DNA of 64,000 bases from Dokdonia sp. 4H-3-7-5 (GCF_000212355.1 NC_015496.1:2946001-3010000), one strand, 5' to 3'; shown: positions 43,826 through 53,993, counted from the first letter of the stretch. The notes: generated by a model from the sequence alone, not told the origin. Made by a program: numbers and translations.

Positions 43826-45973
43826 TTGAAAAACAAGCTACTTTTAGTCCTACTTGTATATTGCTATTGCGTGCCTATTGTATCTCAAAATAGCGCTAGT
43901 GGCGATATTGATAGCGTGAGTATTTTAATTTCCTCTTCTAAGGAGGAAAACCTAAACGGGAATTATAAGGATGGATTAAAATTTGCAACATCAGCCGTGC
44001 AATATGCAAATCAAGGTAAGGATAAAACCTTACAGGCAAAGGCTTATGTGAGTCTGGCAAATACCTATCAAGCTATAAAAGATTTCGCTTCCGCGAAAAA
44101 GTACTATAACCTCGCACTCCGTAAAAAAACAGATGATTACTTCGTAAACGTAGCTTCACTCAACGGTCTCGGTAATATATACTCAATGGATATAACCACT
44201 GCAGACGAGGCTGCTGCTTATTTTGAAAAGTCTATCGTATACACACTAGAGGCAGGCAAAAATGAGCATTCCTTTTATACCTATTACAATATAGCGGGCA
44301 TGTACCTTAATTTTAAAGATCCAGATAAAGCATATCCTTACATTCTAGAAGCCGATACGTTGTTGCCTCTCATTGACAAAAAAGACCCAATCTACGGGCT
44401 TTTACAACAGTTGAACTTTGCTATTTATCACAACCAAAAAGAAGATCATAGACTCGCGCTCACCTTTATCAATAACGCACTAGAGATAGGAGAGGAGCAT
44501 AGCCTCATCAGAGGACTCATAGATATTTATGATTTTAAAAGTGAGATACACCAAGAGCTAGGAGAATATGACGCGGCTCTGGAAAGCCTTAGAAAACATT
44601 TCTATTATAAAGACTTAGATTTTAATGAGATAAAAAATCTCCAAATAGAACAAGTTGAAGCAGATTTTAAAGTAAAAGAGTTCCAACAAAAAGCCGAATC
44701 GTCTCAATTAAAATCTAACGCTATCTTTATAGGAGGTATTAGTGCGCTGCTATTTTTAAGTACCGCCTTTTTAATCTTTTATAATCACAAAAGGCGGTTG
44801 TCATTCTTAGCACTAGAAAAAAATAATAAAGCCCTATTACAAGCAAAAAATGAAGCAGAACACGCCCATAAATTAAAATCTGAGCTATTAGTTAATATTA
44901 GTCACGACTTAAGAACACCCTTATATGGAGTGGTAGGTATAACGGAGATGCTTATAGAAAATCCTTCCATTATTAAGACAAATAAAGGTCTTTTAAATGC
45001 TTTAAAATTCTCTGGAGATCATTTAAAATCGGTGGTAAATAATATATTGAAGATTAATGAAGTAGAGTCTAACAACATTACGATTAAGCGTACAAAGGTT
45101 CATTTAGGCAACCTCTTAGAGAATATTACTACCTCCTTACATTATCTAGCAAACGAGCAACAAACGGAACTAAAACTAGCTATTGCAGATGAGATTTCTA
45201 GCTACTACATCTTAGATGAAACTAATCTCACAGAGGTTCTTTTAAAACTCATTGATAATGCGCTTAAAAACACAAAAAATGGTACTGTAACGCTCTGTGT
45301 AAATTTAGCTGAAAGAGAAAAAGGTAAGGATCACATCGCTTTTAAAGTCTCAGACACAGGAACAGGTATCTCAAAAGAAAATCTAGCAGTCATTTTTGAT
45401 AGTTTTAAACAAGCTAACACAGAAGAAAACACCTCATACGGTATTGGTCTTGGATTGCCTATCGTTAAGTCCTTAATGAAGGTTATGGACAGTAAATTAT
45501 CTGTCACCAGTGAAGTAGGAGTAGGATCGCAATTCTCGTTTATCCTAGCATGCGAAGTTGCAGATAAGCTTGATGAGCAACCGATGGTTTCTGAAACTAA
45601 AAGCCTACACATACTAGTCGTTGAGGACAATAAAATCAACCAACTAGTAACTCAAAAACTAATAAGCACGCTAGGTCACAAGTGTACCGTTGCTGTAAAT
45701 GGAAAGGAAGCTATAAAAGAATACCACAACACCCATTTTGATCTCATCTTAATGGATCTCAATATGCCCGTGATGAACGGCTTTGAAGCCTCAGAAGTGA
45801 TTTCTGCAGAAGATGGTGATATACCCATCATAGCATTAACAGCTCTAGAAATAAGCGAGGTAAAAGAGCGATGCCACAATGTGGGCATACGTGATATTAT
45901 CAATAAGCCTATCAACAAAGAAGCGCTTGAGGCTATCATACAGGAGAATATACACTGTACAGATACTATCTAG
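43826..45973 (+). CDS. TPR hybrid histidine kinase with receiver domain
   Basis: 715 residues from a TTG at 43826, chosen because KNKLLLVLLVYCYCVPIVSQ then makes a clean signal peptide; no ATG fits, and a GTG at 43742 would put the signal internal. Order: periplasmic TPRs (~40-290), one TM segment (AIFIGGISALLFLSTAFLIFY), HisKA with ISHDLRTPL, HATPase_c (NALKNTKNG, DTGTGIS, YGIGLGLPIVKSL) and a C-terminal receiver (ILVVEDNKINQLVTQKL; Asp in LILMDLNMPVMNG; Lys in INKPINKE). Without a DNA-binding domain it must pass phosphate on. A degenerate palindrome copy encodes FASAKK in the TPR part. Confidence 0.88.
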   Translation: MKNKLLLVLLVYCYCVPIVSQNSASGDIDSVSILISSSKEENLNGNYKDGLKFATSAVQYANQGKDKTLQAKAYVSLANTYQAIKDFASAKKYYNLALRKKTDDYFVNVASLNGLGNIYSMDITTADEAAAYFEKSIVYTLEAGKNEHSFYTYYNIAGMYLNFKDPDKAYPYILEADTLLPLIDKKDPIYGLLQQLNFAIYHNQKEDHRLALTFINNALEIGEEHSLIRGLIDIYDFKSEIHQELGEYDAALESLRKHFYYKDLDFNEIKNLQIEQVEADFKVKEFQQKAESSQLKSNAIFIGGISALLFLSTAFLIFYNHKRRLSFLALEKNNKALLQAKNEAEHAHKLKSELLVNISHDLRTPLYGVVGITEMLIENPSIIKTNKGLLNALKFSGDHLKSVVNNILKINEVESNNITIKRTKVHLGNLLENITTSLHYLANEQQTELKLAIADEISSYYILDETNLTEVLLKLIDNALKNTKNGTVTLCVNLAEREKGKDHIAFKVSDTGTGISKENLAVIFDSFKQANTEENTSYGIGLGLPIVKSLMKVMDSKLSVTSEVGVGSQFSFILACEVADKLDEQPMVSETKSLHILVVEDNKINQLVTQKLISTLGHKCTVAVNGKEAIKEYHNTHFDLILMDLNMPVMNGFEASEVISAEDGDIPIIALTALEISEVKERCHNVGIRDIINKPINKEALEAIIQENIHCTDTI
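44086..44101. repeat. Degenerate copy of the dispersed palindrome
   Basis: CGCTTCCGCGAAAAAG, three changes. Read as GCT TCC GCG AAA AAG (ASAKK), the same frame as the intact intragenic copies (AFAKA). Confidence 0.5.
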
Positions 45974-46433
45974 ACTTAAAAAAATGCACAACCTCCCGCA
46001 TAGAATCCACATTTCCTCTCCGTTAAGGAATCAACATCTATTTTAAGGTAATAAAAACTGTAAGTGAGCAGTAATACGCCTTAGACTTTTATGTGGGTAG
46101 TTAATCGCTTTTGTGGAGGGTATATTACAGAAGGGAATAACTGAGTTATAGCTAGAAGTGGTTTTTAGGGGAAATGTTGGGCTTTGGGAGAAAAGATTGT
46201 TGGTTTACGGTTTCTCGTAAAGGTTGTTGGTGATAGAGGTTTATTTTTGGGGATCTGGATGACACACTCTTTACAGCGTTGGCTAGAGTAATGTGAAGGA
46301 AAAGTGTGTGAAGTGGAATTCCGAGGCTAATTAATATTGTAAGATTTAGAATTTTAAAAAGAGTTTGTTTGAATCACTGAGTAATTTGATAAGCTATAAT
46401 AATTACTATAATTTTATATATTAAAATCAGTGT
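45974..46433. other. Gene-free left flank of the large NTPase gene
   Basis: 460 bp with no ORF of note. 46090-46290 is unusually G/T-rich on the plus strand (many GGG/TTGG runs), unlike the surroundings. The last 60 bp are A/T-only with TATAAT-like stretches (46393-46420) that could be the promoter. Confidence 0.5.
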
Positions 46434-49400
46434 ATGAGTAGTTTAATTAATTGGGAGGACCTTAAACCATATAGAAGTGATCAAAAAAAGAGTTTTGAAG
46501 AACTCTGTTATCAAATCACATATGAAAGATATCAAGGTGAAGGAGTTTTATCATCTATTGATGACAGTGGTGGTGGTGATGGCGTTGAGTTTTATATTGA
46601 ATTTCCAAACGGAGATATATGGGGCTGGCAATGCAAGTTTTTTGGACGATTCGACGAAGGTGGTGGTAAAGAACAGATAAAAAAGTCTCTTAAAAAAGCA
46701 GGCGAAGTTCACGGAAGTAATCTAAAAAAGTGGATTTTATGCTCTAAACTTTCTCTTACTCCGAATGAAAGGAATTGGTTTTATAATAAGTTAGATAAAA
46801 CCAAAAGAAATGGGGAACAAGTTTTACCTGACCTACACTCTATTACATTAGATCATTGGGGTGAGAGTGAGATATTAAATTTCTTGAGGATTTATCCAGA
46901 CATACATAAATACTTCTTTTCTGAGAAAATGCTTGATCTCGATTGGTTCAAGAAAAAATTTGAACTCATTTTAACCTCTAGTGTTATAAAAGCAAAATAC
47001 CTCAATGGTCTACACATAGAAGGTCAGGCCGATACATCAATTGCTCGTGTTATGTGTGATGAACGTTTGATTACACTAATAAAAGAGCACGCTGCTGAAT
47101 TAGATATAGAAGGATTTGCCGTCGAGTTTTCTACTAGAATCAAAGCGATTGAAAACAATGAGAATGCGATTGGTTTTATGGATGATTATGAAACTGTGAA
47201 AAAATACGTTTTGTCTAGAGGTATTCCAGAGATCATAGATAGAGGTAATCAGCTCATTAATAAATCAATCGAACTTATTGAAAAAGAAGAATTCACAGAA
47301 CTCGATTCATTGATTGGCAATATAAAGTCCTATGTGGGAGAGTTAGATAAATTATACAGTGAGTATTCTGGATATAAACTTATCGAGAAAATACCAAATA
47401 TCCATTGGAATACTGAAGAAGTTGAAGAAAATGAGGATGTCAAAAACAAGATTAAAAAATGTAGAGAAACGATCCTCGGTCCATATTTTACGCTTAGAAA
47501 TTATGTCGATTCCTACCAAGGGATTTTCTATTACTTTGAATTTATAAAATTAAATGAACTACATATAACTGGGAAAGCATCTAAAGGAAAAACCCATCTT
47601 GCCGTAAACACTGTTGAGTATCAAATTAACAAAAATAAACCTGCAATATTTTTATTTGGCAAAGATTTTAAAAGTGATATGCCATTTCGCGAGCAACTTA
47701 GAACTCTATTAGACATTCCTAGTAATTGGAGTGTTAGTGATTTGCTAGGGGCACTAAATATCTCAGGACGAATTCATAAAACAAAAGTAATTCTATTGAT
47801 TGATGGACTTAACGAGGCTTATCATTGGAAAAAAATATGGTCAAATGATTTAGAGGCATTTATCAATGAAATAAATCAAAATTATCCACACATTTTATTT
47901 ATTACTACTTATCGCAGTTCATACGAAAAGGCGATTTTTCCTGAGAATTATTTCAAATACGGTGAAGGAAACTATAAGAAAAAAGCACGAGTAGATGGTT
48001 TTGAAAATTTTAATCTGGATGAAGCTATAGATAAATATTTCAAATATTATAAGATAACTCTAGAAAATAGATCTGGAGCATTAAATTCTTTTAGAGAACC
48101 TCTTTATTTAAAGATATTTTGCGAAGCCAAACAAGGTCAAAAGGTTTCATTTCAAAATGAAGATTTATTTGATGTTTTTGATCAATACATTAAAAAATCT
48201 AATGATAGTGTATTGGCAAAACTTGAGAGAGAACCAAGGTTCAATAGGACATTTTTGTTTGACAAACTAAGTATAATTTCAAATAAATTATGGAATTATG
48301 GAGCAAGAGATATTGACTTAACTGAGGTGGTACCTTCAGCCCTTTCTGAGGATGAATTAATCGCTTTAGAAAGAGAGGATTTATTAATCTTTAGAGATTT
48401 TGGCGAATCTGAAGTCGTAACATTTACTTATGATCTTTTAAGTGGATATTTTATTGCAAAATCAATACTAAATGGAATTACAAGCGTAGATGACTGTAGT
48501 AGTTTTATTTCAAGCTCAAAATTTTATGATGAATTATTAGTGCAAGGCTCGCTACATCCACTTTACAGTGACATATTAAGATGTTTCTGCGTATTAGCTA
48601 TTAAGAAATTTGGATTAAAGTTCTACAAACCTTCATTTCATAATAGATTAACAACAAATATTGTAAAAGCCCTTTTTGAAGTGAGTACTAACATCGTTGT
48701 TGAAATTAGAACAGATTCAATAAGATTCATATCAGATGTATTTACAAAAATAACGAATAGGTCTTTATTATTTAATTTATTTTCTAACACTGAATTTGAT
48801 AATAATCATCCGCTAAATATGAATCTATTATCAGATTTATTATTAGAACTACCTATGGCTGAAAGAGACTTAACTTGGACTGAATACATTAGAAAAGAAT
48901 ATCTAGGGTTACGAGGATATGGTTTTAAAAAACTTATTCAAAATTTTGAGGAAGTAACTATCAAGGAAGAAAATCACTCCGAGCGACTGCATTTAGCATC
49001 AAAAAAAATTATGTGGTTTCTCACTTCGACTAATAAAGATATGCGTGATTTTTCCACCAAAGCACTTTACTATTATGGAAAAAAGTACATAAATAAATTT
49101 TTTGAGCTCGTTATATTTTCATTAAAAATAAACGACCCTTATGTTTCAGAGAGAATGTTAGCCAGCCTTTATGGGATTGTAATCGCTCTTTTCGAATGTA
49201 AACTTTTATCAAAAGGTGATAAAGAAGATCTGAAGAATATCGGGCTAAAGATGTATGAATTAATATTTCAAATGGAAGCAGAATGTAGTACTACGCACAT
49301 TTTAACAAGAGAATATGCAAGACGTATAATTGACATTGCTTATAAACATTGCCCGAATTTACTCTCAAAAGATCAATATGCACTTTCTCAGCCTCCTTAT

Positions 49401-50729
49401 TCATTTGGTGGAATAAGAGATTGGGGGGAATATGATTATGGCGAAAGAGATTATCATTACGAATCGCCCTTAAGGATGGATTTTAGCAATTATACCTTGG
49501 GAAGAATTGTGCCGAACGGACATTCATACTCCAACCCACCTGAAAAACAAAAAGTAAGAAGACAATTATACTGGAGAATTTATGAGTTAGGTTGGAATTT
49601 TGAGGCTTTTGGGGAGGTAGAAAAAAGACTTGGCGATGATAATTATCTATATCCACGAGATGAACAACCTACAATAGATCGTTACGGAAAAAAATATTCT
49701 TGGATAGCTTATTTCGAGATATACGGTTTTAGAGAGGATAATGATTTAGTTAAAGAAGAATATCCTAATTTTAGACCATCTGGAGCCGACATTGATCCCA
49801 CATTTCCTGTGCTTCCAGAAAATAAGTTATACTTCGAAGATGACTTATTGGGAGATAGGCATCTACCATTAATTGATTGGTACAAGATAAAAAATATACC
49901 GTCGATGTCAGATTACCTTAATGTGAAAAATCTGGATGAAGATAATTTAGATTGGATTTGCGTAGGGGGAATGGTTTCGCAGATTGAGGAAGAATCAAAT
50001 AGAAAAACCTTTGTTGTATTACAGGCTTATATAGTAGCAAATGAAGACTATGATGACTTTTTATGTTTTCTTAAAGACAAGGATGCAGTTTATGGTAATT
50101 CAAATCAATTATCTGAAAATTATTATACCTATGCTGGAGAAATGAATACATTGATGGACTCTACTTATGACAATTACCGTGATATATATTTTAAAATAAA
50201 AAGAAGAAAGAGGAAAGTAAAAAAAGGAGAAGAAGGTTATTATCCAAAGGTTGTATTTAATAAAGGAAGTATTTCTATGGAGTCTCCTGATGAAATAGAA
50301 ATTGAAGAAAGAATTAATAAAGAGTTCAAAGTCCTTAGCCCTGTATCAGGATATAATTGGGAATCATATCATAGTAAAACAAATCAAGCTGGGCATCAAA
50401 GCGTACTCTCCAAAGAATTATCATTTCACTTAAATTTATTCCCAAAACCGCAGACATTTGATTTATTTGATGATAAAGGACAACTTGCGTACAAGAAATA
50501 TCATTTCCACGAAAATTACAATTCACACCAAAATTTTGAATACCTGAGAAAAGATTTATTACAAAAATACTTGGAAGACACAAATCAAAATATTGTTTGG
50601 AAAATTTGGGGTGAAAAACAGACTTATTTTGAAAATCATAATGAGTCAATAAATTTTTACAAAAAACACAGAGTAGATGGATATCAGAAATTCAAATCAA
50701 TACTTTCAGAAGAACAAGTTTTAGGATGA
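46434..50729 (+). CDS. Large Avs-like defence NTPase: PD-(D/E)XK nuclease + STAND/NACHT core + long C-terminal sensor
   Basis: 1431 residues, no signal or membrane segment. (1) Residues ~1-170: Mrr/PD-(D/E)XK-like: FEELCYQITY helix, acidic D49-G-V-E52, then strand WGWQCKFF with Q66-x-K68. (2) Residues ~180-340: helical linker. (3) Residues ~375-600: P-loop NTPase, Walker A GKASKGKT (380-387), Walker B VILLIDGLNEA (Asp457, Glu461), sensor-like FITTYRSS; the DGLNEA form is typical of NACHT/STAND ATPases. (4) Residues ~600-1431: helical-repeat-like stretch, then a beta-rich C-terminal part with GKKYSWIAYFE (~1085). This layout matches antiviral STAND (Avs) proteins, which sense a phage protein through the C-terminus and release the nuclease. 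More AT-rich than neighbours, orphan, between poor flanks: likely acquired. The defence role is inference. Confidence 0.75.
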   Translation: MSSLINWEDLKPYRSDQKKSFEELCYQITYERYQGEGVLSSIDDSGGGDGVEFYIEFPNGDIWGWQCKFFGRFDEGGGKEQIKKSLKKAGEVHGSNLKKWILCSKLSLTPNERNWFYNKLDKTKRNGEQVLPDLHSITLDHWGESEILNFLRIYPDIHKYFFSEKMLDLDWFKKKFELILTSSVIKAKYLNGLHIEGQADTSIARVMCDERLITLIKEHAAELDIEGFAVEFSTRIKAIENNENAIGFMDDYETVKKYVLSRGIPEIIDRGNQLINKSIELIEKEEFTELDSLIGNIKSYVGELDKLYSEYSGYKLIEKIPNIHWNTEEVEENEDVKNKIKKCRETILGPYFTLRNYVDSYQGIFYYFEFIKLNELHITGKASKGKTHLAVNTVEYQINKNKPAIFLFGKDFKSDMPFREQLRTLLDIPSNWSVSDLLGALNISGRIHKTKVILLIDGLNEAYHWKKIWSNDLEAFINEINQNYPHILFITTYRSSYEKAIFPENYFKYGEGNYKKKARVDGFENFNLDEAIDKYFKYYKITLENRSGALNSFREPLYLKIFCEAKQGQKVSFQNEDLFDVFDQYIKKSNDSVLAKLEREPRFNRTFLFDKLSIISNKLWNYGARDIDLTEVVPSALSEDELIALEREDLLIFRDFGESEVVTFTYDLLSGYFIAKSILNGITSVDDCSSFISSSKFYDELLVQGSLHPLYSDILRCFCVLAIKKFGLKFYKPSFHNRLTTNIVKALFEVSTNIVVEIRTDSIRFISDVFTKITNRSLLFNLFSNTEFDNNHPLNMNLLSDLLLELPMAERDLTWTEYIRKEYLGLRGYGFKKLIQNFEEVTIKEENHSERLHLASKKIMWFLTSTNKDMRDFSTKALYYYGKKYINKFFELVIFSLKINDPYVSERMLASLYGIVIALFECKLLSKGDKEDLKNIGLKMYELIFQMEAECSTTHILTREYARRIIDIAYKHCPNLLSKDQYALSQPPYSFGGIRDWGEYDYGERDYHYESPLRMDFSNYTLGRIVPNGHSYSNPPEKQKVRRQLYWRIYELGWNFEAFGEVEKRLGDDNYLYPRDEQPTIDRYGKKYSWIAYFEIYGFREDNDLVKEEYPNFRPSGADIDPTFPVLPENKLYFEDDLLGDRHLPLIDWYKIKNIPSMSDYLNVKNLDEDNLDWICVGGMVSQIEEESNRKTFVVLQAYIVANEDYDDFLCFLKDKDAVYGNSNQLSENYYTYAGEMNTLMDSTYDNYRDIYFKIKRRKRKVKKGEEGYYPKVVFNKGSISMESPDEIEIEERINKEFKVLSPVSGYNWESYHSKTNQAGHQSVLSKELSFHLNLFPKPQTFDLFDDKGQLAYKKYHFHENYNSHQNFEYLRKDLLQKYLEDTNQNIVWKIWGEKQTYFENHNESINFYKKHRVDGYQKFKSILSEEQVLG

Positions 50730-50953
50730 TTTGTTTGTGAACAAGTTTAATATTACACATAAAAATTAATTTTAGGTTGATATTTTTTTGATGGCCTCAG
50801 AAACTTTGGTAATAAAATAGGGGAGTAGAATGTTAAGCCCTTTATAGTGTTAGTCGAAGATACTCTAGATTAATCCTAATGCTATATAGCTGATTTTTTG
50901 TCGTTTCTTAAATTGTTCTTTATATTATATTCCTCTTTTTTCAAGCTAGTTAT

Positions 50954-51592
50954 ATGAATAAATACACCCTAATTTTTTTCTTATTTTTCTGCCAATTTTC
51001 ATTTTGTCAAACATTTGTGGATGATGTTGAAAAAGTAGAAAATGTTGTTATCACTTATAAAGTTGACAACATCGGTAAACGATATGATGTCAAAATAGAT
51101 AGTAATTTAACGACCTATCACAACGTAGGTTGGCAAAAAGGCTGTCTAGAACATTTTATGAATGGCGAGCTCAAATATCCAATGAGAATGCTAAATGAAG
51201 AATGGAGATCAGTATATTATTTCGTAAATCCTAAATACAAAACAAGTTCCCTTAGAAAAGAAGATTTGCAAAAATGTGGGCAATTTAAGAAAGGTGAATT
51301 TAAATATATGGCCGCAGCATATAATCAGACACGTATACTCAGAAGAAGAAAACGACAAATTGAAAAGAGTGGCTACAAAGGTGAACGCCAAGTATACAAT
51401 ATAGATTGGACAGATGAAAATATATATGTTTTAACAACTCTCAAACTACCGTTACATAAAGACAAGGAAAAAATAGGGAATGTTATTAATGTAGAAATTA
51501 TAGAAATATTAGATGACAATTCTTACTTATATCGTTCATCTTCGTCACAAAGTGATAAGTTAATATTTGGAGTTATTAAAAAAGTAAAATAG
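50954..51592 (+). CDS. Secreted hypothetical protein (212 aa)
   Basis: Signal peptide MNKYTLIFFLFFCQFSFCQ; the mature part is rich in Lys, Tyr and charged residues with no motif I recognise (GWQKGCLEHFMNGELKYPMR, RILRRRKRQIEK). 225 bp after the large NTPase gene. AT-rich like that gene and may have arrived with it, but its export signal makes a direct defence role unlikely. Confidence 0.65.
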   Translation: MNKYTLIFFLFFCQFSFCQTFVDDVEKVENVVITYKVDNIGKRYDVKIDSNLTTYHNVGWQKGCLEHFMNGELKYPMRMLNEEWRSVYYFVNPKYKTSSLRKEDLQKCGQFKKGEFKYMAAAYNQTRILRRRKRQIEKSGYKGERQVYNIDWTDENIYVLTTLKLPLHKDKEKIGNVINVEIIEILDDNSYLYRSSSSQSDKLIFGVIKKVK

Positions 51593-52058
51593 AAGGATTG
51601 AATAGTTAGATATTGTTATGTCAAATAGAATCTTAATCTAAAGTTGAATTAGCAACCCACAAGAATCGCTCAAACAAAATCATCCCGCATATTTTCCCAT
51701 ATAAGCGAATTATAACCAAAAGAATTACCAAGCATTTTGCAGCTGTAATAATTGATCAGTCTGAAAAAGAGCTCTTTCAAAAAAATATTCTCCCAGGTTT
51801 TTATTTTAGTTATAAGATTCCGTGAATCTCTTAAAGTCCACTATAGCAATAAGTACGTAAAAGGGCTGTTACATAAATGCTGACGATATAGACCTAAAGG
51901 CGCTATATCTGCATTTATGTAAAATAGAACCGAAAAGGTTCTATTCGCCATTTAACTTATATATCAATTTGTACTATAATTTATATTATGTCAAATAGAA
52001 TATTTAATTACACAACACAATAGTTCTTTACTTCACTTGTATACCCTCTTTAAATTAA
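51593..52058. other. Gene-free region with direct repeat and stable hairpins
   Basis: No ORF. Contains a 16-bp direct repeat TTATGTCAAATAGAAT at 51616-51631 and 51986-52001, and two hairpins at 51871-51945. Possibly remains of an inserted element; no transposase sequence is seen. Confidence 0.55.
51871..51945. other. Two adjacent hairpins, structured element
   Basis: First: ACATAAATGC (51871-51880) / GCATTTATGT (51911-51920), with inner stem GATATAG / CTATATC. Second: AATAGAACC / GGTTCTATT with loop GAAAA (51923-51945). No T-tract follows either, so they are not simple terminators. RNA or DNA role unknown. Confidence 0.6.
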
Positions 52059-52086
52059 AATCGCTCTAATTTTCATTAGAGCGATT
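52059..52086. terminator. Intrinsic terminator
   Basis: Perfect 12-bp stem AATCGCTCTAAT / ATTAGAGCGATT, loop TTTC. Probably ends the S41-like gene on the minus strand (TTTTAATTTA follows). Confidence 0.75.
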
Positions 52087-52125
52087 CATTTCACTTTGAG
52101 TTATTAAGTTATCCGTGCTGCATAT

Positions 52126-52141
52126 TATTTTCGCGAAAGCG
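52126..52141. repeat. Degenerate palindrome, left arm decayed
   Basis: TATTTTCGCGAAAGCG, 20 bp downstream of the S41-like stop. The same decayed 16-mer occurs at 58358, so the form may be a stable variant rather than random decay. Confidence 0.8.
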
Positions 52142-52161
52142 TACCACTCATTATAACTAAT

Positions 52162-53817
52162 CTATAGTTTCTGTAATACCGCAAGTTTTTTCTTTACCGT
52201 AGATACGAGTTGATTTGTAGGATGTTGTATTATAAACTTTGTATAATTTGCAATTGCTTTATCAGTTTGTTGCATTTCTTCTTGTGCGCTTGCTAGACTG
52301 TATAATGCTCCTGTAGACGCTGGATACATTTCGGCCACCAGTTCTAGAATAAACAATCCGCCTTCTTTATTACCACCTGAAAATAGTCTGTAGCCAGCTG
52401 TACCAAATTCATCTTCAAAATCATAGTATTTATATCTTGTATCTTTTGCCACTTCTATACCTACAGATTTTACCTCTGCAAATTTACCTGCGGTAAATAA
52501 CTCCGTGAGATAATCCATTGGGTTTAAAATAGCTCCGGTCTCGTTGTAATTGAGCGCTACGTCAAGTACAGGATCTTGATTTGTAAAATACTCCTCAGAT
52601 GTCATCGCTACAGCTAGATGTGGTATGGTCCAGTCTTTATTATCCCATTGAGATCTATCTTGCCACCAGGCAAATGAGAGATATGCGTTGAGTCCTGAGT
52701 TAGGTAAAGTAACGCGTTTAGTATCTCCATAAAAGTTTATATTTTCGGCAGTGGGCTCTCCTACTATAATCGCCTCTGTGTACTGCTCTATCTCATTTGT
52801 AAGATTTTGACAAGCAGAAAAGGTGTTACGACCTATTATATAAAAAAAATTACCACGGCTATTTATCTCAGGTCTTGCCATAAGTCCTTTTATGAGGGGT
52901 TTATTGTTATAATTATTTCCACCACCATTGAGACGCACGTCATACACAAGCTTCTGTACGTCTGTCGTATCTATAAACTCAAAAAGACGTTTATAAAAAT
53001 CGTGTAGCGTTTCTTCATCATCGTGGAAAACGGAGCTCTGACGCACATACAAGGTTTTTGTACCTGGTATCATTTCAAAATAATACAGCTTGTCGTTAAG
53101 ATGTTTTAAATAAAAGGGAGTCGCATCTTGCGCTCTACCACTCTCCCACTGCTCACTAGGGATTGTAAAGCCATAATCTCTTGATAACTCTTCAAGCGGT
53201 ATCGCATTAAGGGTATGGGTAAATTGTTTCCCCTCCTTTTCTAATGTGAGTGTAACTGCCGTGCTGTACTTAGGGATTACTCCTTGTGCGTGCAATACTG
53301 CTGGCACGGTGAGAAACCGCATCCCGTAGGCTTTTAGATATGATTCATTTTCAACGGGTACAACGGCACGTACTTTTTCTATAGCTTGTAATACTGCTAC
53401 AGTTCCTATTTTAAGAACTTTGGCGCCTATAATGGCTGCATTTTCTTTAGTTGCCCCTTCTACAAATACTCCGTCTTCAAAATGATATAGATTTACAGGC
53501 AGCACTCCCTGTGATGCAACCGTACTAAAAGGTACTTGGGTGTGACCGTACTCAAAGAGTGACACCATACGACTTAACCCTACTTTTACCTCGTGCTCTT
53601 GCATCGTAGGGATTTTGTTATAAAATGCATCTGCGGCCGAATTCCATTTTTCGGCAGTGACTTTTTTAAATAAGAAGGGGTATTCCTTATGTACGGTTTC
53701 TTTTAGATAAGTTAGATCTTCTTGCCACTGTGCAGCGGTAAGAGGCTTCTGAGCAAAAGCGCTAGCACTGCATAGTAGTACTAAGAGTGTAAGGCTAAGT
53801 TGTTTAATGATGGTCAT
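52162..53817 (-). CDS. S41-like peptidase with C-terminal TPR segment
   Basis: 551 residues from ATG at 53817 (MTIIKQLSLTLLVLLCSASAFAQ signal peptide); an upstream in-frame ATG would bury the signal. Residues ~25-110 are helical; the S41/tail-specific-protease-like core spans ~230-420 with VYDVRLNGGGNNYNN and GRNTFSACQNLTNEI, where the nucleophile Ser is expected (NTFSA). The catalytic Lys position is not evident, so activity is uncertain. The last ~90 residues (PASTGALYSLASAQEEMQQTDKAIANYTKFI) form a TPR pair. Periplasmic. Confidence 0.8.
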   Translation of the reverse strand: MTIIKQLSLTLLVLLCSASAFAQKPLTAAQWQEDLTYLKETVHKEYPFLFKKVTAEKWNSAADAFYNKIPTMQEHEVKVGLSRMVSLFEYGHTQVPFSTVASQGVLPVNLYHFEDGVFVEGATKENAAIIGAKVLKIGTVAVLQAIEKVRAVVPVENESYLKAYGMRFLTVPAVLHAQGVIPKYSTAVTLTLEKEGKQFTHTLNAIPLEELSRDYGFTIPSEQWESGRAQDATPFYLKHLNDKLYYFEMIPGTKTLYVRQSSVFHDDEETLHDFYKRLFEFIDTTDVQKLVYDVRLNGGGNNYNNKPLIKGLMARPEINSRGNFFYIIGRNTFSACQNLTNEIEQYTEAIIVGEPTAENINFYGDTKRVTLPNSGLNAYLSFAWWQDRSQWDNKDWTIPHLAVAMTSEEYFTNQDPVLDVALNYNETGAILNPMDYLTELFTAGKFAEVKSVGIEVAKDTRYKYYDFEDEFGTAGYRLFSGGNKEGGLFILELVAEMYPASTGALYSLASAQEEMQQTDKAIANYTKFIIQHPTNQLVSTVKKKLAVLQKL

Positions 53818-53966
53818 TGGTTCGTTTTTTGATTTATATAAGAGACCACAAATAACACACAATGTTACACCACCGCCACATGATATGCCCTGAACAGTCA
53901 CAATTCACTCCCGAATTGTAATTCATTCATTACAAACTGTTTTACAGGTTTAAAAATGCATTTTTA

Positions 53967-53982
53967 CGCTTTCGCGAAAGCG
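53967..53982. repeat. Dispersed palindrome, perfect
   Basis: Between the start of the S41-like gene and the stop of the DUF4251 gene, 12 bp beyond the latter. Confidence 0.95.
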
Positions 53983-53993
53983 TTATTAAAACA

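Noticed and set aside
46434-51592. Restriction-modification or multi-gene defence island
   Set aside because: No methyltransferase, specificity subunit, second effector, integrase or toxin-antitoxin genes flank the large NTPase; only a secreted hypothetical follows.
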